From Bacteroidia bacterium (GTDB lineage: Bacteria > Bacteroidota > Bacteroidia > Bacteroidales > Azobacteroidaceae), in the NCBI GenBank assembly GCA_025996815.1, contig BNTT01000067.1, forward strand, positions 1 through 14,902: 14,902 bases of DNA, read 5' to 3'. The translations under genes were made by a program, and so were the position numbers. Below, piece after piece: positions 5,813-14,288 of the stretch (position 1 is its first letter; every line of letters begins with the position of its first letter). The notes beneath the pieces are model-generated. The model did not search any database. It saw only the letters and a program-made list of their open reading frames with translations, and had not been told where the DNA came from.

Positions 5813-7642
5813 ATGAAACATTCATTCTCTAATTTCTTGATGACTTCGGTCATCGCTTTGTTAGGCTTCGGAAATATCCAAGCCCAAACTGCTCCAGTTT
5901 ATGTTATCACTGGCCCTAGTAACAGCCAGTTCTCGTTTACTAACGGTACGCTGATAACTTCTATCACATTTGCAGTTACACCTGCTGGTGCAACTAATTG
6001 GGTATACACAGGGTTACCGCTAGGTATAACGCCGAATACTACTAATCCTCAAACTCTTGCAGGTACCCCATTAGAATCAGGGGTCTTCACTGTAACCGTG
6101 CAAGCTAACGATGGCACAGATTACTCAAACGTATTAACTTACTACATGACAGTTAAACCTCAGATTCCAACCCTCACTTGGCCTTTATTACCAACTTCAC
6201 TTACTTACGGCAACCCTTCTTATCAGATTTATGCCCATAGTTCAGCAAGTGCAATAATAACTTACGATACAAGCGAAGCTACCATCGCTAACGTAACAGA
6301 TAGTGTTTCAACAAGTTCAGGTGCAACGATACATACACTTAAGATTAACGGTGCAGGGACAGTAAATATAACAGCAAGGTCTCATTCTACAACTACGTCT
6401 GACGTTCGCGACACTACGTATACATTCACAATAGCGCCTAAAAAAATAACAGCAGTTAATGGAGTAAAGGCACAGACTAAAATTTATGACGGAACATCAG
6501 TTGCAGCGATAGAGCCATTCACAGCATCCTCACTCCAATTTATAGGTAGAGTTGGAACAGATGCTCTAGATCTAGACACAACAGCTGCAACAGCAAAATT
6601 TGTCGAGGATGATACTATTACTCTAATATCAAATGTCGGATTTCACAAGCAGAAGTTTACGGGATTTGTCTTGGCTGGCGCAGCCGCATGGAAATACACA
6701 ATGAACGTACAGCCAACAAGCAATGACCGTGTAGCTATAACACGAAGACCAGTGACAATTGAGGGCTTGAGAGCAAACGACAAAACCTATGACGGAAATA
6801 ATAAAGTAACAAGTATTGACACGACTTTTGCATCAATGAATCCAAACATCGACAGCCATGCTGATCTATGGTTTAATGTAGGAACAGGAGAATTTGATTC
6901 CGAGACAGCAGGTGACAAAACAGTAACCTCCTATACAGGGTTTACCCTTACAGGAAATAAGAGCAATAACTATACGCTCAGTGCTCTGCCTTCATTTGAT
7001 GCCGTCAACAACCATCCAAGAATCCTTCCAAAAGATATTTATGTTAAGAACAATTCTTTATTAGTTAAAGATAAGAATTTTGACGGCACTGATCCCGCGA
7101 CTTATAAGAGTACGCCTGAACTCAATGGCAGAGTTGGCTTAGATGATGTATTTATTATGTCGGCTACAGGCATACCGACATTCAGTGATATACATGTAAG
7201 TGACGATTCCATTCCCATTAACTTTACACAGTTTGCTCTTGATGGAACTAAAAAAGATAATTATATACTACAACAACCTGACACTGTCATAAAGGCTAAT
7301 ATCAACCCTATGCCCGTTATCATCACAGGTTTAACGGCAAACTCCAAAGTTTACGACGGTACAACTAAGGCAAATATAACCGGAACTCCGAAAGTTGTAG
7401 GTATTCCAGACAACACTACAACTCGAGATGCCATCCTAAAGTTCTCCCCAACGATAAATTACGGTGATACCGCTCGCTTCTACACTGCAAGTGCAGGTGA
7501 TGATAGAGGAGTTAAATTTGATGATTTTAAGATTGGTGGCGGTTACGTTAAGGATTATGAGCTTGCCCGTCAACCTGTGATGATAACGGGCATAGGGTTG
7601 ATATTAGCCTTTATGACAGTGTCAGGTTGTTGTAGTATATAA
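5813..7642 (+). CDS. Secreted YDG-repeat surface protein, 3' part replaced at the join
   Basis: The N-terminus MKHSFSNFLMTSVIALLGFG with NIQA-QT is a Sec signal peptide, cleaved about residue 24. An Ig/cadherin-like segment follows (about 35-115, with GLPLGITP and LAGTPLESGVFTVTV), then a second beta-rich domain (about 118-205). Four repeats of about 90-100 residues carry KIYDGTSVA, KTYDGNNKV, KNFDGTDPA and KVYDGTTKA, each introduced by a P-V-x-I-x-G strand. These are YDG/MBG-type repeats of large Bacteroidota cell-surface or adhesin-like proteins. True gene sequence runs to about 7571; the last 23 or so codons (GLILAFMTVSGCCSI and so on) are antisense of the gene itself, so the C-terminus, and any sorting domain, is missing. 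Codon 392 is CTG (Leu). Confidence 0.85.
   Translation: MKHSFSNFLMTSVIALLGFGNIQAQTAPVYVITGPSNSQFSFTNGTLITSITFAVTPAGATNWVYTGLPLGITPNTTNPQTLAGTPLESGVFTVTVQANDGTDYSNVLTYYMTVKPQIPTLTWPLLPTSLTYGNPSYQIYAHSSASAIITYDTSEATIANVTDSVSTSSGATIHTLKINGAGTVNITARSHSTTTSDVRDTTYTFTIAPKKITAVNGVKAQTKIYDGTSVAAIEPFTASSLQFIGRVGTDALDLDTTAATAKFVEDDTITLISNVGFHKQKFTGFVLAGAAAWKYTMNVQPTSNDRVAITRRPVTIEGLRANDKTYDGNNKVTSIDTTFASMNPNIDSHADLWFNVGTGEFDSETAGDKTVTSYTGFTLTGNKSNNYTLSALPSFDAVNNHPRILPKDIYVKNNSLLVKDKNFDGTDPATYKSTPELNGRVGLDDVFIMSATGIPTFSDIHVSDDSIPINFTQFALDGTKKDNYILQQPDTVIKANINPMPVIITGLTANSKVYDGTTKANITGTPKVVGIPDNTTTRDAILKFSPTINYGDTARFYTASAGDDRGVKFDDFKIGGGYVKDYELARQPVMITGIGLILAFMTVSGCCSI
7332..7571 (+). other. Unique centre (spacer) of the palindrome
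   Basis: This 240-base stretch is the only sequence present once. It is not a separate element: it continues the + strand surface-protein frame without a break, encoding a further YDG repeat with the motif KVYDGTTKA. Its reading frame therefore belongs to the left-arm copy only; the right-arm copy of the gene meets a TGA at 7570-7572 at the join and lacks this part. The layout is what a template switch would leave: real gene sequence up to the switch point, then a copy of the same gene read backwards. Confidence 0.9.
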
Positions 7643-9090
7643 TTATCTTTTTTAGTTCCATCAAGAGCAAACTGTGTAAAGTTAATGGGAATGGAATCGT
7701 CACTTACATGTATATCACTGAATGTCGGTATGCCTGTAGCCGACATAATAAATACATCATCTAAGCCAACTCTGCCATTGAGTTCAGGCGTACTCTTATA
7801 AGTCGCGGGATCAGTGCCGTCAAAATTCTTATCTTTAACTAATAAAGAATTGTTCTTAACATAAATATCTTTTGGCAGGATTCTTGGATGGTTGTTGACG
7901 GCATCAAATGAAGGCTGAGCACTCAGCGTATAGTTATTGCTCTTATTTCCTGTAAGGGTAAACCCTGTATAGGAGGTTACTGTTTTGTCACCTGCTGTCT
8001 CGGAATCAAATTCTCCTGTTCCTACATTAAACCATAGATCAGCATGGCTGTCGATGTTTGGATTCATTGATGCAAAAGTCGTGTCAATACTTGTTACTTT
8101 ATTATTTCCGTCATAGGTTTTGTCGTTTGCTCTCAAGCCCTCAATTGTCACTGGTCTTCGTGTTATAGCTACACGGTCATTGCTTGTTGGCTGTACGTTC
8201 ATTGTGTATTTCCATGCGGCTGCGCCAGCCAAGACAAATCCCGTAAACTTCTGCTTGTGAAATCCGACATTTGATATTAGAGTAATAGTATCATCCTCGA
8301 CAAATTTTGCTGTTGCAGCTGTTGTGTCTAGATCTAGAGCATCTGTTCCAACTCTACCTATAAATTGGAGTGAGGATGCTGTGAATGGCTCTATCGCTGC
8401 AACTGATGTTCCGTCATAAATTTTAGTCTGTGCCTTTACTCCATTAACTGCTGTTATTTTTTTAGGCGCTATTGTGAATGTATACGTAGTGTCGCGAACG
8501 TCAGACGTAGTTGTAGAATGAGACCTTGCTGTTATATTTACTGTCCCTGCACCGTTAATCTTAAGTGTATGTATCGTTGCACCTGAACTTGTTGAAACAC
8601 TATCTGTTACGTTAGCGATGGTAGCTTCGCTTGTATCGTAAGTTATTATTGCACTTGCTGAACTATGGGCATAAATCTGATAAGAAGGGTTGCCGTAAGT
8701 AAGTGAAGTTGGTAATAAAGGCCAAGTGAGGGTTGGAATCTGAGGTTTAACTGTCATGTAGTAAGTTAATACGTTTGAGTAATCTGTGCCATCGTTAGCT
8801 TGCACGGTTACAGTGAAGACCCCTGATTCTAATGGGGTACCTGCAAGAGTTTGAGGATTAGTAGTATTCGGCGTTATACCTAGCGGTAACCCTGTGTATA
8901 CCCAATTAGTTGCACCAGCAGGTGTAACTGCAAATGTGATAGAAGTTATCAGCGTACCGTTAGTAAACGAGAACTGGCTGTTACTAGGGCCAGTGATAAC
9001 ATAAACTGGAGCAGTTTGGGCTTGGATATTTCCGAAGCCTAACAAAGCGATGACCGAAGTCATCAAGAAATTAGAGAATGAATGTTTCAT
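7570..9090 (-). CDS. Second copy of the YDG-repeat surface protein, cut at the join
   Basis: Mirror copy of the gene at 5813, identical over 506 residues except for one change: codon 392 is CAG (Gln), not CTG (Leu). It ends at a TGA (7570-7572) made exactly where the palindrome arm gives way to the unique centre, right after NPMPVIITG, so it lacks the fourth YDG unit. The stop is created by the join and says nothing about the natural protein length. The signal peptide and first three YDG repeats are intact. Confidence 0.85.
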   Translation of the reverse strand: MKHSFSNFLMTSVIALLGFGNIQAQTAPVYVITGPSNSQFSFTNGTLITSITFAVTPAGATNWVYTGLPLGITPNTTNPQTLAGTPLESGVFTVTVQANDGTDYSNVLTYYMTVKPQIPTLTWPLLPTSLTYGNPSYQIYAHSSASAIITYDTSEATIANVTDSVSTSSGATIHTLKINGAGTVNITARSHSTTTSDVRDTTYTFTIAPKKITAVNGVKAQTKIYDGTSVAAIEPFTASSLQFIGRVGTDALDLDTTAATAKFVEDDTITLISNVGFHKQKFTGFVLAGAAAWKYTMNVQPTSNDRVAITRRPVTIEGLRANDKTYDGNNKVTSIDTTFASMNPNIDSHADLWFNVGTGEFDSETAGDKTVTSYTGFTLTGNKSNNYTLSAQPSFDAVNNHPRILPKDIYVKNNSLLVKDKNFDGTDPATYKSTPELNGRVGLDDVFIMSATGIPTFSDIHVSDDSIPINFTQFALDGTKKDNYILQQPDTVIKANINPMPVIITG

Positions 9091-9201
9091 ATCTATTATA
9101 ATTTAACGTTTGCTTACTCTTTACAGGATTTTCGGCGTCTTCCTTTATGGGTGTATATCGGCGAGGAGCCCTACAACGGCACATTCGTATCAATACGGCT
9201 G

Positions 9202-9229
9202 CAAAGGTATATATGTTTTTTTTAACAAA
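9202..9229 (-). promoter_or_regulatory. Likely surface-protein promoter, right copy
   Basis: Reverse-complement twin of 5674-5701: -7 box TACCTTTG read on the - strand at 9202-9209. Confidence 0.5.
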
Positions 9230-9280
9230 AAAATATTTTCCCCATTTGTTGAAATTTTGTTGAAAACGACTATTTTCATA

Positions 9281-9309
9281 TTTTCTATTGATATGAAAGC
9301 CCTACGGGC
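9281..9309 (-). repeat. Half repeat A, right-arm copy
   Basis: Mirror of 5594-5622; on + it reads as the right end of repeat A, ending GCCCTACGGGC. Confidence 0.7.
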
Positions 9310-9317
9310 TAAGTGTA

Positions 9318-9460
9318 GTCTGAACCACGATTTTAGTAAGATTTTCAAGATTAACAGGATGGAGGATTAACAGGATGGAGGATTGGCAGGATGGAGGATT
9401 GGCAGGATTTTTTTGTAATCCTGCGAATCTTGAAAATCTTACTAAAATCGTGGTTCAGAC
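9318..9460 (-). repeat. Hairpin repeat B (expanded), right-arm copy
   Basis: Mirror of 5443-5585. On + the three loop units read AGGATGGAGGATT, and the 35-bp stems lie at 9318-9352 and 9426-9460. Confidence 0.85.
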
Positions 9461-9468
9461 ATTCCTTT

Positions 9469-9610
9469 GCCCGTAGGGCATTCATATCAATAGAAAAAAA
9501 CCGTATTTGTCACCCCCCCATAGCCCGTAGGGCTTTCACCGTGAATGCCCTACGGGCAATAATGGGTGGGGTAGGGCGGTTTTTCTATTGATATGGAAGC
9601 CCTAACGGGC
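9469..9610 (-). repeat. Hairpin repeat A copy 2, right-arm copy
   Basis: Mirror of 5293-5434, with the same one-base asymmetry between its outer ends (GCCCGTAGGGC at 9469, GCCCTAACGGGC at 9599). Confidence 0.85.
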
Positions 9611-9618
9611 TAAGTGTA

Positions 9619-9729
9619 GTCTGAACCACGATTTTAGTAAGATTTTGAAGATTAACAGGATGGAGGATTGGCGGGATTTTTTTGTAATCCTGCTAATCTT
9701 CAAAATCTTACTAAAATCGTGGTTCAGAC
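9619..9729 (-). repeat. Hairpin repeat B copy 1, right-arm copy
   Basis: Mirror of 5174-5284; 36-bp perfect stem at 9619-9654 and 9694-9729, with the unexpanded loop. Confidence 0.85.
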
Positions 9730-9737
9730 ATTACTTT

Positions 9738-9880
9738 GCCCGTTAGGGCATTCATATCAATAGAAAAAAACCGTATTTGTCACCCCCCCATAGCCCGTAG
9801 GGCTTTCACCGTGAATGCCCTACGGGCAATAATGGGTGGGGTAGGGCGGTTTTTCTATTGATATGAAAGCCCTAACGGGC
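9738..9880 (-). repeat. Hairpin repeat A copy 1, right-arm copy
   Basis: Mirror of 5023-5165; both outer ends carry the extra base (GCCCGTTAGGGC and GCCCTAACGGGC). Confidence 0.85.
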
Positions 9881-9952
9881 TAAACCTTATCCGGAACTTA
9901 GCCTATTTAAGTGGTATGATTGCGGATAATCATAAAAATAATTGCCAAAACG

Positions 9953-9984
9953 TTTGCAAATACGAAAAATATGTCGTACCTTTG
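9953..9984 (+). promoter_or_regulatory. Promoter of the small ORF, right copy
   Basis: Readable directly on +: TTTG (9953-9956), 20 bases, TACCTTTG (9977-9984), then an A-rich leader to the ATG at 10016. Confidence 0.75.
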
Positions 9985-10015
9985 CAAAAATTTAATAACG
10001 TAAAAATATAAAATT

Positions 10016-10165
10016 ATGGCAACAACAGCAGCAAAAGCAACAAAAGAAGCGAGCACAGGGCAGAGCAATCCCGCGCAAGTGCGGAAATCAAAATTCACGG
10101 AGTTTTGGGAAAAATATCCCGAAGGCACCACAATAGTCTACGATAGAAGAGCCGTAATGAAGTGA
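10016..10165 (+). CDS. Small hypothetical protein, right copy
   Basis: Same 49-residue product as at 4738-4887, readable here on +. The ATG follows AAAAATATAAAATT and the frame ends ATG-AAG-TGA at 10157-10165. About 40 bases later comes a 5-bp stem with a GGAA loop (10206-10219), a possible transcript end. The compact promoter-leader-ORF-hairpin unit is about 270 bases long. Unrecognised family. Confidence 0.6.
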   Translation: MATTAAKATKEASTGQSNPAQVRKSKFTEFWEKYPEGTTIVYDRRAVMK

Positions 10166-10205
10166 ATATGCGCTACCATATTCTGCGCGTCTGATTCCAT
10201 CTGTT

Positions 10206-10219
10206 ACGCCGGAAGGCGT
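10206..10219 (+). terminator. Small stem-loop after the small ORF, right copy
   Basis: ACGCC-GGAA-GGCGT followed by TTAAATTTT; short stem, so only a possible terminator. Confidence 0.35.
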
Positions 10220-10252
10220 TAAATTTTGATAACCCTGTACAAGCGAAGCGCA

Positions 10253-10282
10253 GTGCAGGGTGGTGCAGGGCAGTGCAGGGCA
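10253..10282 (-). repeat. 10-bp tandem repeat, right-arm copy
   Basis: Mirror of 4621-4650; reads GTGCAGGGCA on +, two exact units and one with two changes. Confidence 0.7.
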
Positions 10283-10325
10283 GATGGCTATCTCGCACCT
10301 TACCTTCGCACCTTGTCCCGCAGGC

Positions 10326-10628
10326 TCAAGCATATTCCAAAATACGTTTGGGCTCGGTGTTTAACTTGCGGTAGAGCTTCCGCGCAGATGACCTGAAAGG
10401 CGAGCGACCATGCACGGTAATCGTTTGAAACTGCATCTTTGCATTTTCATAATCGGCACACAAACCTCCTACACGGCTGATTTCGCGCGTATATTCATTG
10501 TCTGCATCCTGCTCATCCAACGCCCCATTTGCCGTTGCCTCGTTAATCAAATTGATTACATAAGCCAATGCCCTGTCATAATCTTCCCGATTCATTAACT
10601 CTACAGTGTTTTCAAATACTTTTTCCAT
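10326..10628 (-). CDS. higA: HigA-like antitoxin lacking HTH, right copy
   Basis: Identical to the product at 4275-4577, including the direct run from GRSP into FRSSARKLY where the DNA-binding helix-turn-helix would be expected. Because the arms may be the same molecule read twice, this copy is not independent evidence that the deletion is real. It ends 160 bases from the convergent small ORF. Confidence 0.72.
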   Translation of the reverse strand: MEKVFENTVELMNREDYDRALAYVINLINEATANGALDEQDADNEYTREISRVGGLCADYENAKMQFQTITVHGRSPFRSSARKLYRKLNTEPKRILEYA

Positions 10629-10631
10629 ATC

Positions 10632-10934
10632 CTATTTTTGTAAAACGTTTAAACAATCTATTTTGTCATATTCGGCATGAGTTCCTATAAAACAAACAGT
10701 TGCCCTACCACCTACAAACAAAACAAGAGCAACCAGCCTGTAATCATTTCCTTTAATATTGAAAACATACCGGTTTTTTCCCACATAATCAACACTTGGA
10801 AATAACTCTTTAAGTTCATTGTGATTTGCAACATCAGACAATTCCAATACGCCAATCCAACGTTCAATAGCGTTAAGCGAATCGGCGTGTTTCGTTGCAA
10901 ATCTATCCAACAAGGCTTTATTTAATACTTTCAT
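10632..10934 (-). CDS. higB: HigB-family toxin, right copy
   Basis: Identical to the toxin at 3969-4271, with the same GTHAEYDKID C-terminal signature. The chosen ATG (10932-10934) lies 25 bases past the -7 box; the longer frame to 10973 would run through the promoter and is not used. The partner antitoxin gene begins 3 bases after its stop. Confidence 0.88.
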   Translation of the reverse strand: MKVLNKALLDRFATKHADSLNAIERWIGVLELSDVANHNELKELFPSVDYVGKNRYVFNIKGNDYRLVALVLFVGGRATVCFIGTHAEYDKIDCLNVLQK

Positions 10935-10959
10935 TATTCCCGTGTGTAATTTGATGCGA

Positions 10960-10991
10960 CAAAGGTAAGACAAATATCTTTAATTTGCAAA
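10960..10991 (-). promoter_or_regulatory. Promoter of higBA, right copy
   Basis: Twin of 3912-3943: -33 TTTG at 10988-10991, -7 TACCTTTG at 10960-10967, 20-base spacing, all on -. Confidence 0.72.
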
Positions 10992-10995
10992 TTTA

Positions 10996-11023
10996 CGGTG
11001 GGGCATCTACGGCGGGGCATCTA
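10996..11023 (-). repeat. 14-bp direct repeat at the recJ stop, right copy
   Basis: Mirror of 3880-3907; the unit nearest recJ includes its stop codon. Confidence 0.65.
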
Positions 11024-12745
11024 ATGCACCCTAATATCCTTCACCAGCAACTGCAAAGAGGTTGCTCCGCCATAATTATTCTCCTCCACCGTGTAGCACA
11101 CGTCGAAAGGCTGCCCCGACTTCACGATGCTGTATTTTTCACACATTCCGAAGGCTATTGCCGGCACGGGGGTGGGGGAGGAGTCGTCCGCGAGGTCTAA
11201 TTTGATATGGTCGCAGTCTTTGCCCACCAGCTTGCTGTTGCCGGCATCGTGCACGGCGAGGGAGCAGAAAACGGGCTTTTGGTTGCCCTCTCCGTGGGGT
11301 TGCATCGCGTTCAAATCGGTCAACAGTTTGTCGGTGATTTCGTTGAGTTGCAGCACGAGGTCAATATCTAAGGTCTGCGTCATCTGTTCCTGAATCATAT
11401 TTTTTTCGGCGTAGGCTTCCAGATTTTTTTTGAATGCTTCGAGGTTTTTCTCCTCAATCGTGATGCCCACGGCGGAGGTGTGTCCGCCGAAATTGACCAG
11501 AATGTCTGCCGTTGATTCCACCGCCGCGTAGAGGTCAAACCCCGTCACGGAGCGTGCAGAGCCGCAAATCATACCGTTAGATTCCGTCAGGATGATGGTC
11601 GGCTTATACAGTTTTTCTGCCAGCCGCGATGCCACAATGCCAATCACGCCCTTGTGCCACGAGGGTTCAAAAAGCACCACTATTTTGTCGGCAAAGCGTT
11701 CGGGGTGGGCTTCCAGCATTGTGTAGGCTTCTTCGGTCGTCTTTTTGTCTAATTCGCGCCGGTCGTCGTTGTATTGGTCGATGTTGGCACTTTTTTCTTT
11801 CGCCGTTTGCGCGTCTTTCGACAGCAGCAAATCGACCGTTTCCCTGCCGTTCATCATCCGTCCGGAGGCATTGATGCGCGGACCGATTTTGAAGATGATG
11901 TCGCCAATCGTTACCCGCCGCCCCGTTAAGCCGCACACGTCGATGATGCCGCGCAGCCCCTTGCTCGGATTTTGGCTGAGTTGCCGCAAGCCGAGCACCG
12001 TCATAACACGATTTTCGCCTGTCAGCGGCACGATGTCTGACGCGATGCTCACGGCGCACAAATCCAGCAGGTGGCGCACATGGCTCAATTCCATACCGTT
12101 GTTTTGCGCAAAGGCGTGCATCAGTTTAAAAGCCACGCCACAGCCCGACAGATGCGGATAGGGGTAGGTCGATTGCTCCAATTTGGCGTTCAGGATAGCC
12201 AATGCGGGCGGCAATTCATCGTCCGGCGTGTGGTGGTCGCAAATAATCACGTCGATGCCAAGCGTTTGGGCGTAAGCAATTGCGTCATTGGACTTTATGC
12301 CACAATCTACGGCAATAATCAGCGTCGCACCCTTCGCCTGCGCATAGTCAATGCCCTGCTTTGAAATCCCCGGCTCCTCGTCGGAGCGGTCGGGAATGTA
12401 GTAGTCCAACTGTGAAGCCACCGCGAATTGCACCAAAAACTTATACACAAGCGCGGTGGCAGTGGTGCCATCCACGTCATAATCCCCATAGATGAGAATT
12501 TTCTCTTTGTTGCCCAAGGCGTTTTCCAACCGCTCCACGGCAATCGCCATATCCGCATATCCAAACGGGTCGTGCAAATCTCGAAGACCGGGATACAAAA
12601 ATTGCTGCACCTCCTCCTTCGTCGAAAACCCCCTCTGCGCCAGCAAAAGGCAGACCGCCGGATGCAACCGAAAATCTGTGGCAAATTGCTGCTGCCTAAG
12701 TAGTTGTTCGGGTGTAGGAGAGTGATAATTCCATTTTTCTGACAT
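11021..12745 (-). CDS. recJ: RecJ single-strand exonuclease, right copy
   Basis: Second, identical 574-residue copy of the gene at 2158-3882, with all DHH and DHHA1 motifs. recJ is normally a single-copy housekeeping gene, so two intact copies 7 kb apart in mirror orientation point to a folded contig and not to a duplication with two functions. Its start faces the ATPase gene across the 180-base divergent region 12746-12925. Confidence 0.95.
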   Translation of the reverse strand: MSEKWNYHSPTPEQLLRQQQFATDFRLHPAVCLLLAQRGFSTKEEVQQFLYPGLRDLHDPFGYADMAIAVERLENALGNKEKILIYGDYDVDGTTATALVYKFLVQFAVASQLDYYIPDRSDEEPGISKQGIDYAQAKGATLIIAVDCGIKSNDAIAYAQTLGIDVIICDHHTPDDELPPALAILNAKLEQSTYPYPHLSGCGVAFKLMHAFAQNNGMELSHVRHLLDLCAVSIASDIVPLTGENRVMTVLGLRQLSQNPSKGLRGIIDVCGLTGRRVTIGDIIFKIGPRINASGRMMNGRETVDLLLSKDAQTAKEKSANIDQYNDDRRELDKKTTEEAYTMLEAHPERFADKIVVLFEPSWHKGVIGIVASRLAEKLYKPTIILTESNGMICGSARSVTGFDLYAAVESTADILVNFGGHTSAVGITIEEKNLEAFKKNLEAYAEKNMIQEQMTQTLDIDLVLQLNEITDKLLTDLNAMQPHGEGNQKPVFCSLAVHDAGNSKLVGKDCDHIKLDLADDSSPTPVPAIAFGMCEKYSIVKSGQPFDVCYTVEENNYGGATSLQLLVKDIRVH

Positions 12746-12768
12746 TTATATTATCTTTATTTTTGCTG

Positions 12769-12802
12769 CAAAGGTAATATTTTCTTTTGAATATTTGCAC
12801 AA
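12769..12802 (-). promoter_or_regulatory. Promoter of recJ, right copy
   Basis: Twin of 2101-2134, read on -; -7 box TACCTTTG at 12769-12776. Confidence 0.55.
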
Positions 12803-12825
12803 TTGAAATAAATATTGTACTTTTG
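12794..12825 (+). promoter_or_regulatory. Promoter of the AAA ATPase gene, right copy
   Basis: Readable on +: TTTG (12794-12797), 20 bases, TACTTTTG (12818-12825). Transcription would begin about 12832, next to the hairpin's first base at 12831. Confidence 0.7.
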
Positions 12826-12830
12826 CAGAA

Positions 12831-12888
12831 AATTAGCGCAACCGCCATTACAGCAACCGCCATTACAGCAACCGTGGTTGCGCTAATT
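12831..12888 (+). repeat. Leader hairpin with 15-bp tandem repeats, right copy
   Basis: In mRNA sense the stem is AATTAGCGCAACC (12831-12843) with GGTTGCGCTAATT (12876-12888); the loop holds two units reading GCCATTACAGCAACC. Followed by 37 A/T-rich bases to the ATG at 12926. Confidence 0.75.
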
Positions 12889-12925
12889 AAAATACAATTT
12901 GTAAAACGCTTATTTTTAATTAGTT

Positions 12926-14233
12926 ATGAAGTTTTATGACAGAGAAAGTGAAACAGCTACTTTGATAAAATTTGAAGAAATCGCTCAAAGTTCTGCTCAA
13001 ATGACAATGCTTTTGGGACGACGAAGGGTTGGCAAAACCACTTTGGTGAAAAATGCTTTTGCCGCGAACACGGCACTCTATTTTTTTGTTGCAAAGAAGA
13101 ATGAAGCGCTTCTGTGTGATGAGTTTACTCGTGAAACAGAGGAAAAACTTGGTGTTTCGCTCGGCCGTTTTCAGAGTTTTGCTTCGCTTTTCAAAGCATT
13201 GATGGGCGTGTCGCAGACGCGAAATTTTACGCTGCTCGTGGATGAATTTCAAGAGTTTGCCAATATAAATCCTTCCGTTTTCAGTGATATTCAGAACATT
13301 TGGGACACCTACAAAGACAATAGCAAAATAAACATTGTTTTTTGCGGCTCCATTTATTCGATGATGAAGCGGATTTTTGAAAACAGCAAAGAGCCACTTT
13401 TCGGGCGTTTGACGGCAAAAATTATGCTAAAACCATTTGACATACAAACCATTAAGCAAATCCTTCGGGAGATGCATCCCAACTATACAAGCGAGGATTT
13501 GCTGGCATTCTATATGGTAACGGGCGGAGTTGCCAAATATATTGAGCAACTTGTTCAAAACAAGGCATTTACAAAAAAGAAGATATTTGATACGATTTTC
13601 AGCGAAGGCTCGTTTTTCCTCGACGAAGGTCGGGCGGTTTTGATAGATGAATTTGGCAGGGATTATGGCAACTATTTTTCCATTTTGTCGCTTATTGCTT
13701 CATCAAAAACCGACAGGGGCGATATGGAAAGCACGTTGCAGATTGCCGTGGGGGGCTTTTTGGATAAATTGGAAAAAGATTACGGGCTTGTTACGCGCAA
13801 CCGTCCTTTTGGGGCGAAAGAGGGCAGTCGATTTAACAAATATTCGATTGAGGACAATTTTTTGAATTTTTGGTTTCGGTTTATCTACAAATATCGCAGT
13901 GCGGTGGAAATTGGAAATTTGGATTATGTCCGCAACATCGTTGAGCGCGATTACGAAACATACAGCGGACTGATTTTGGAAAAATATTTTCGGACGCAAC
14001 TCATTGAAACAAAGCAATTTTCAGCGATTGGCAGTTATTGGAACAGGCGGGGCGAGAACGAAATAGATATTATCGCCGAAAATGAATTGGAAAAGCGGCT
14101 CGTTTTTTATGAAGTGAAACGAAACGAAAAACGCATAAATCTGTCTGTTTTAGAGCGAAAAGCAAGCGAAATTGTCAAAAAATATCCTAATTTTACGGTT
14201 GAATATAAAAAATTATCGTTAGAACAGATGTAA
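12926..14233 (+). CDS. AAA ATPase, DUF234 type, right copy
   Basis: Identical 435-residue product to 670-1977, here on +. Walker A and B and the C-terminal ExK-like motif are intact. Reading on +, the order is promoter, leader hairpin, ATPase, then leuD 55 bases after its stop. No target or partner gene (such as a paired nuclease, toxin or transposase) lies beside it, so the neighbourhood gives no hint of function. Confidence 0.84.
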   Translation: MKFYDRESETATLIKFEEIAQSSAQMTMLLGRRRVGKTTLVKNAFAANTALYFFVAKKNEALLCDEFTRETEEKLGVSLGRFQSFASLFKALMGVSQTRNFTLLVDEFQEFANINPSVFSDIQNIWDTYKDNSKINIVFCGSIYSMMKRIFENSKEPLFGRLTAKIMLKPFDIQTIKQILREMHPNYTSEDLLAFYMVTGGVAKYIEQLVQNKAFTKKKIFDTIFSEGSFFLDEGRAVLIDEFGRDYGNYFSILSLIASSKTDRGDMESTLQIAVGGFLDKLEKDYGLVTRNRPFGAKEGSRFNKYSIEDNFLNFWFRFIYKYRSAVEIGNLDYVRNIVERDYETYSGLILEKYFRTQLIETKQFSAIGSYWNRRGENEIDIIAENELEKRLVFYEVKRNEKRINLSVLERKASEIVKKYPNFTVEYKKLSLEQM

Positions 14234-14241
14234 GTCGTCGC

Positions 14242-14268
14242 TTTGTATGAAAATATTTTGTAATTTTG
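14242..14268 (+). promoter_or_regulatory. Possible leuD promoter, right copy
   Basis: TTTG (14242-14245) and TAATTTTG (14261-14268), 15 bases apart, in the gap after the ATPase stop. Confidence 0.4.
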
Positions 14269-14288
14269 TCGCGAAATACAAATATGTG

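Larger units (their letters stand above)
1..7331 (+). repeat. Left arm of window-wide inverted repeat (7331 bp)
   Basis: Position p in this arm pairs with 14903-p in the right arm. The first 20 bases of the window are the reverse complement of the last 20, and all mirrored reading frames share exact coordinates, so there are no indels between the arms. The one difference found is at 6987. The match stops at 7331: 7332 is T, while its partner 7571 (C) would require G. Arms reach both window edges, so the repeat may extend further or the contig may simply be a folded molecule. Arms this long with so short a spacer are normally very unstable in bacteria (SbcCD-type cleavage), so an artefact is the leading explanation. 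Confidence 0.98.

Noticed and set aside
7573..7642. Hydrophobic C-terminus GLILAFMTVSGCCSI as a membrane anchor of the surface protein
   Set aside because: These codons lie past the join and are the reverse complement of the same gene, so the apparent anchor is a product of the fold-back.
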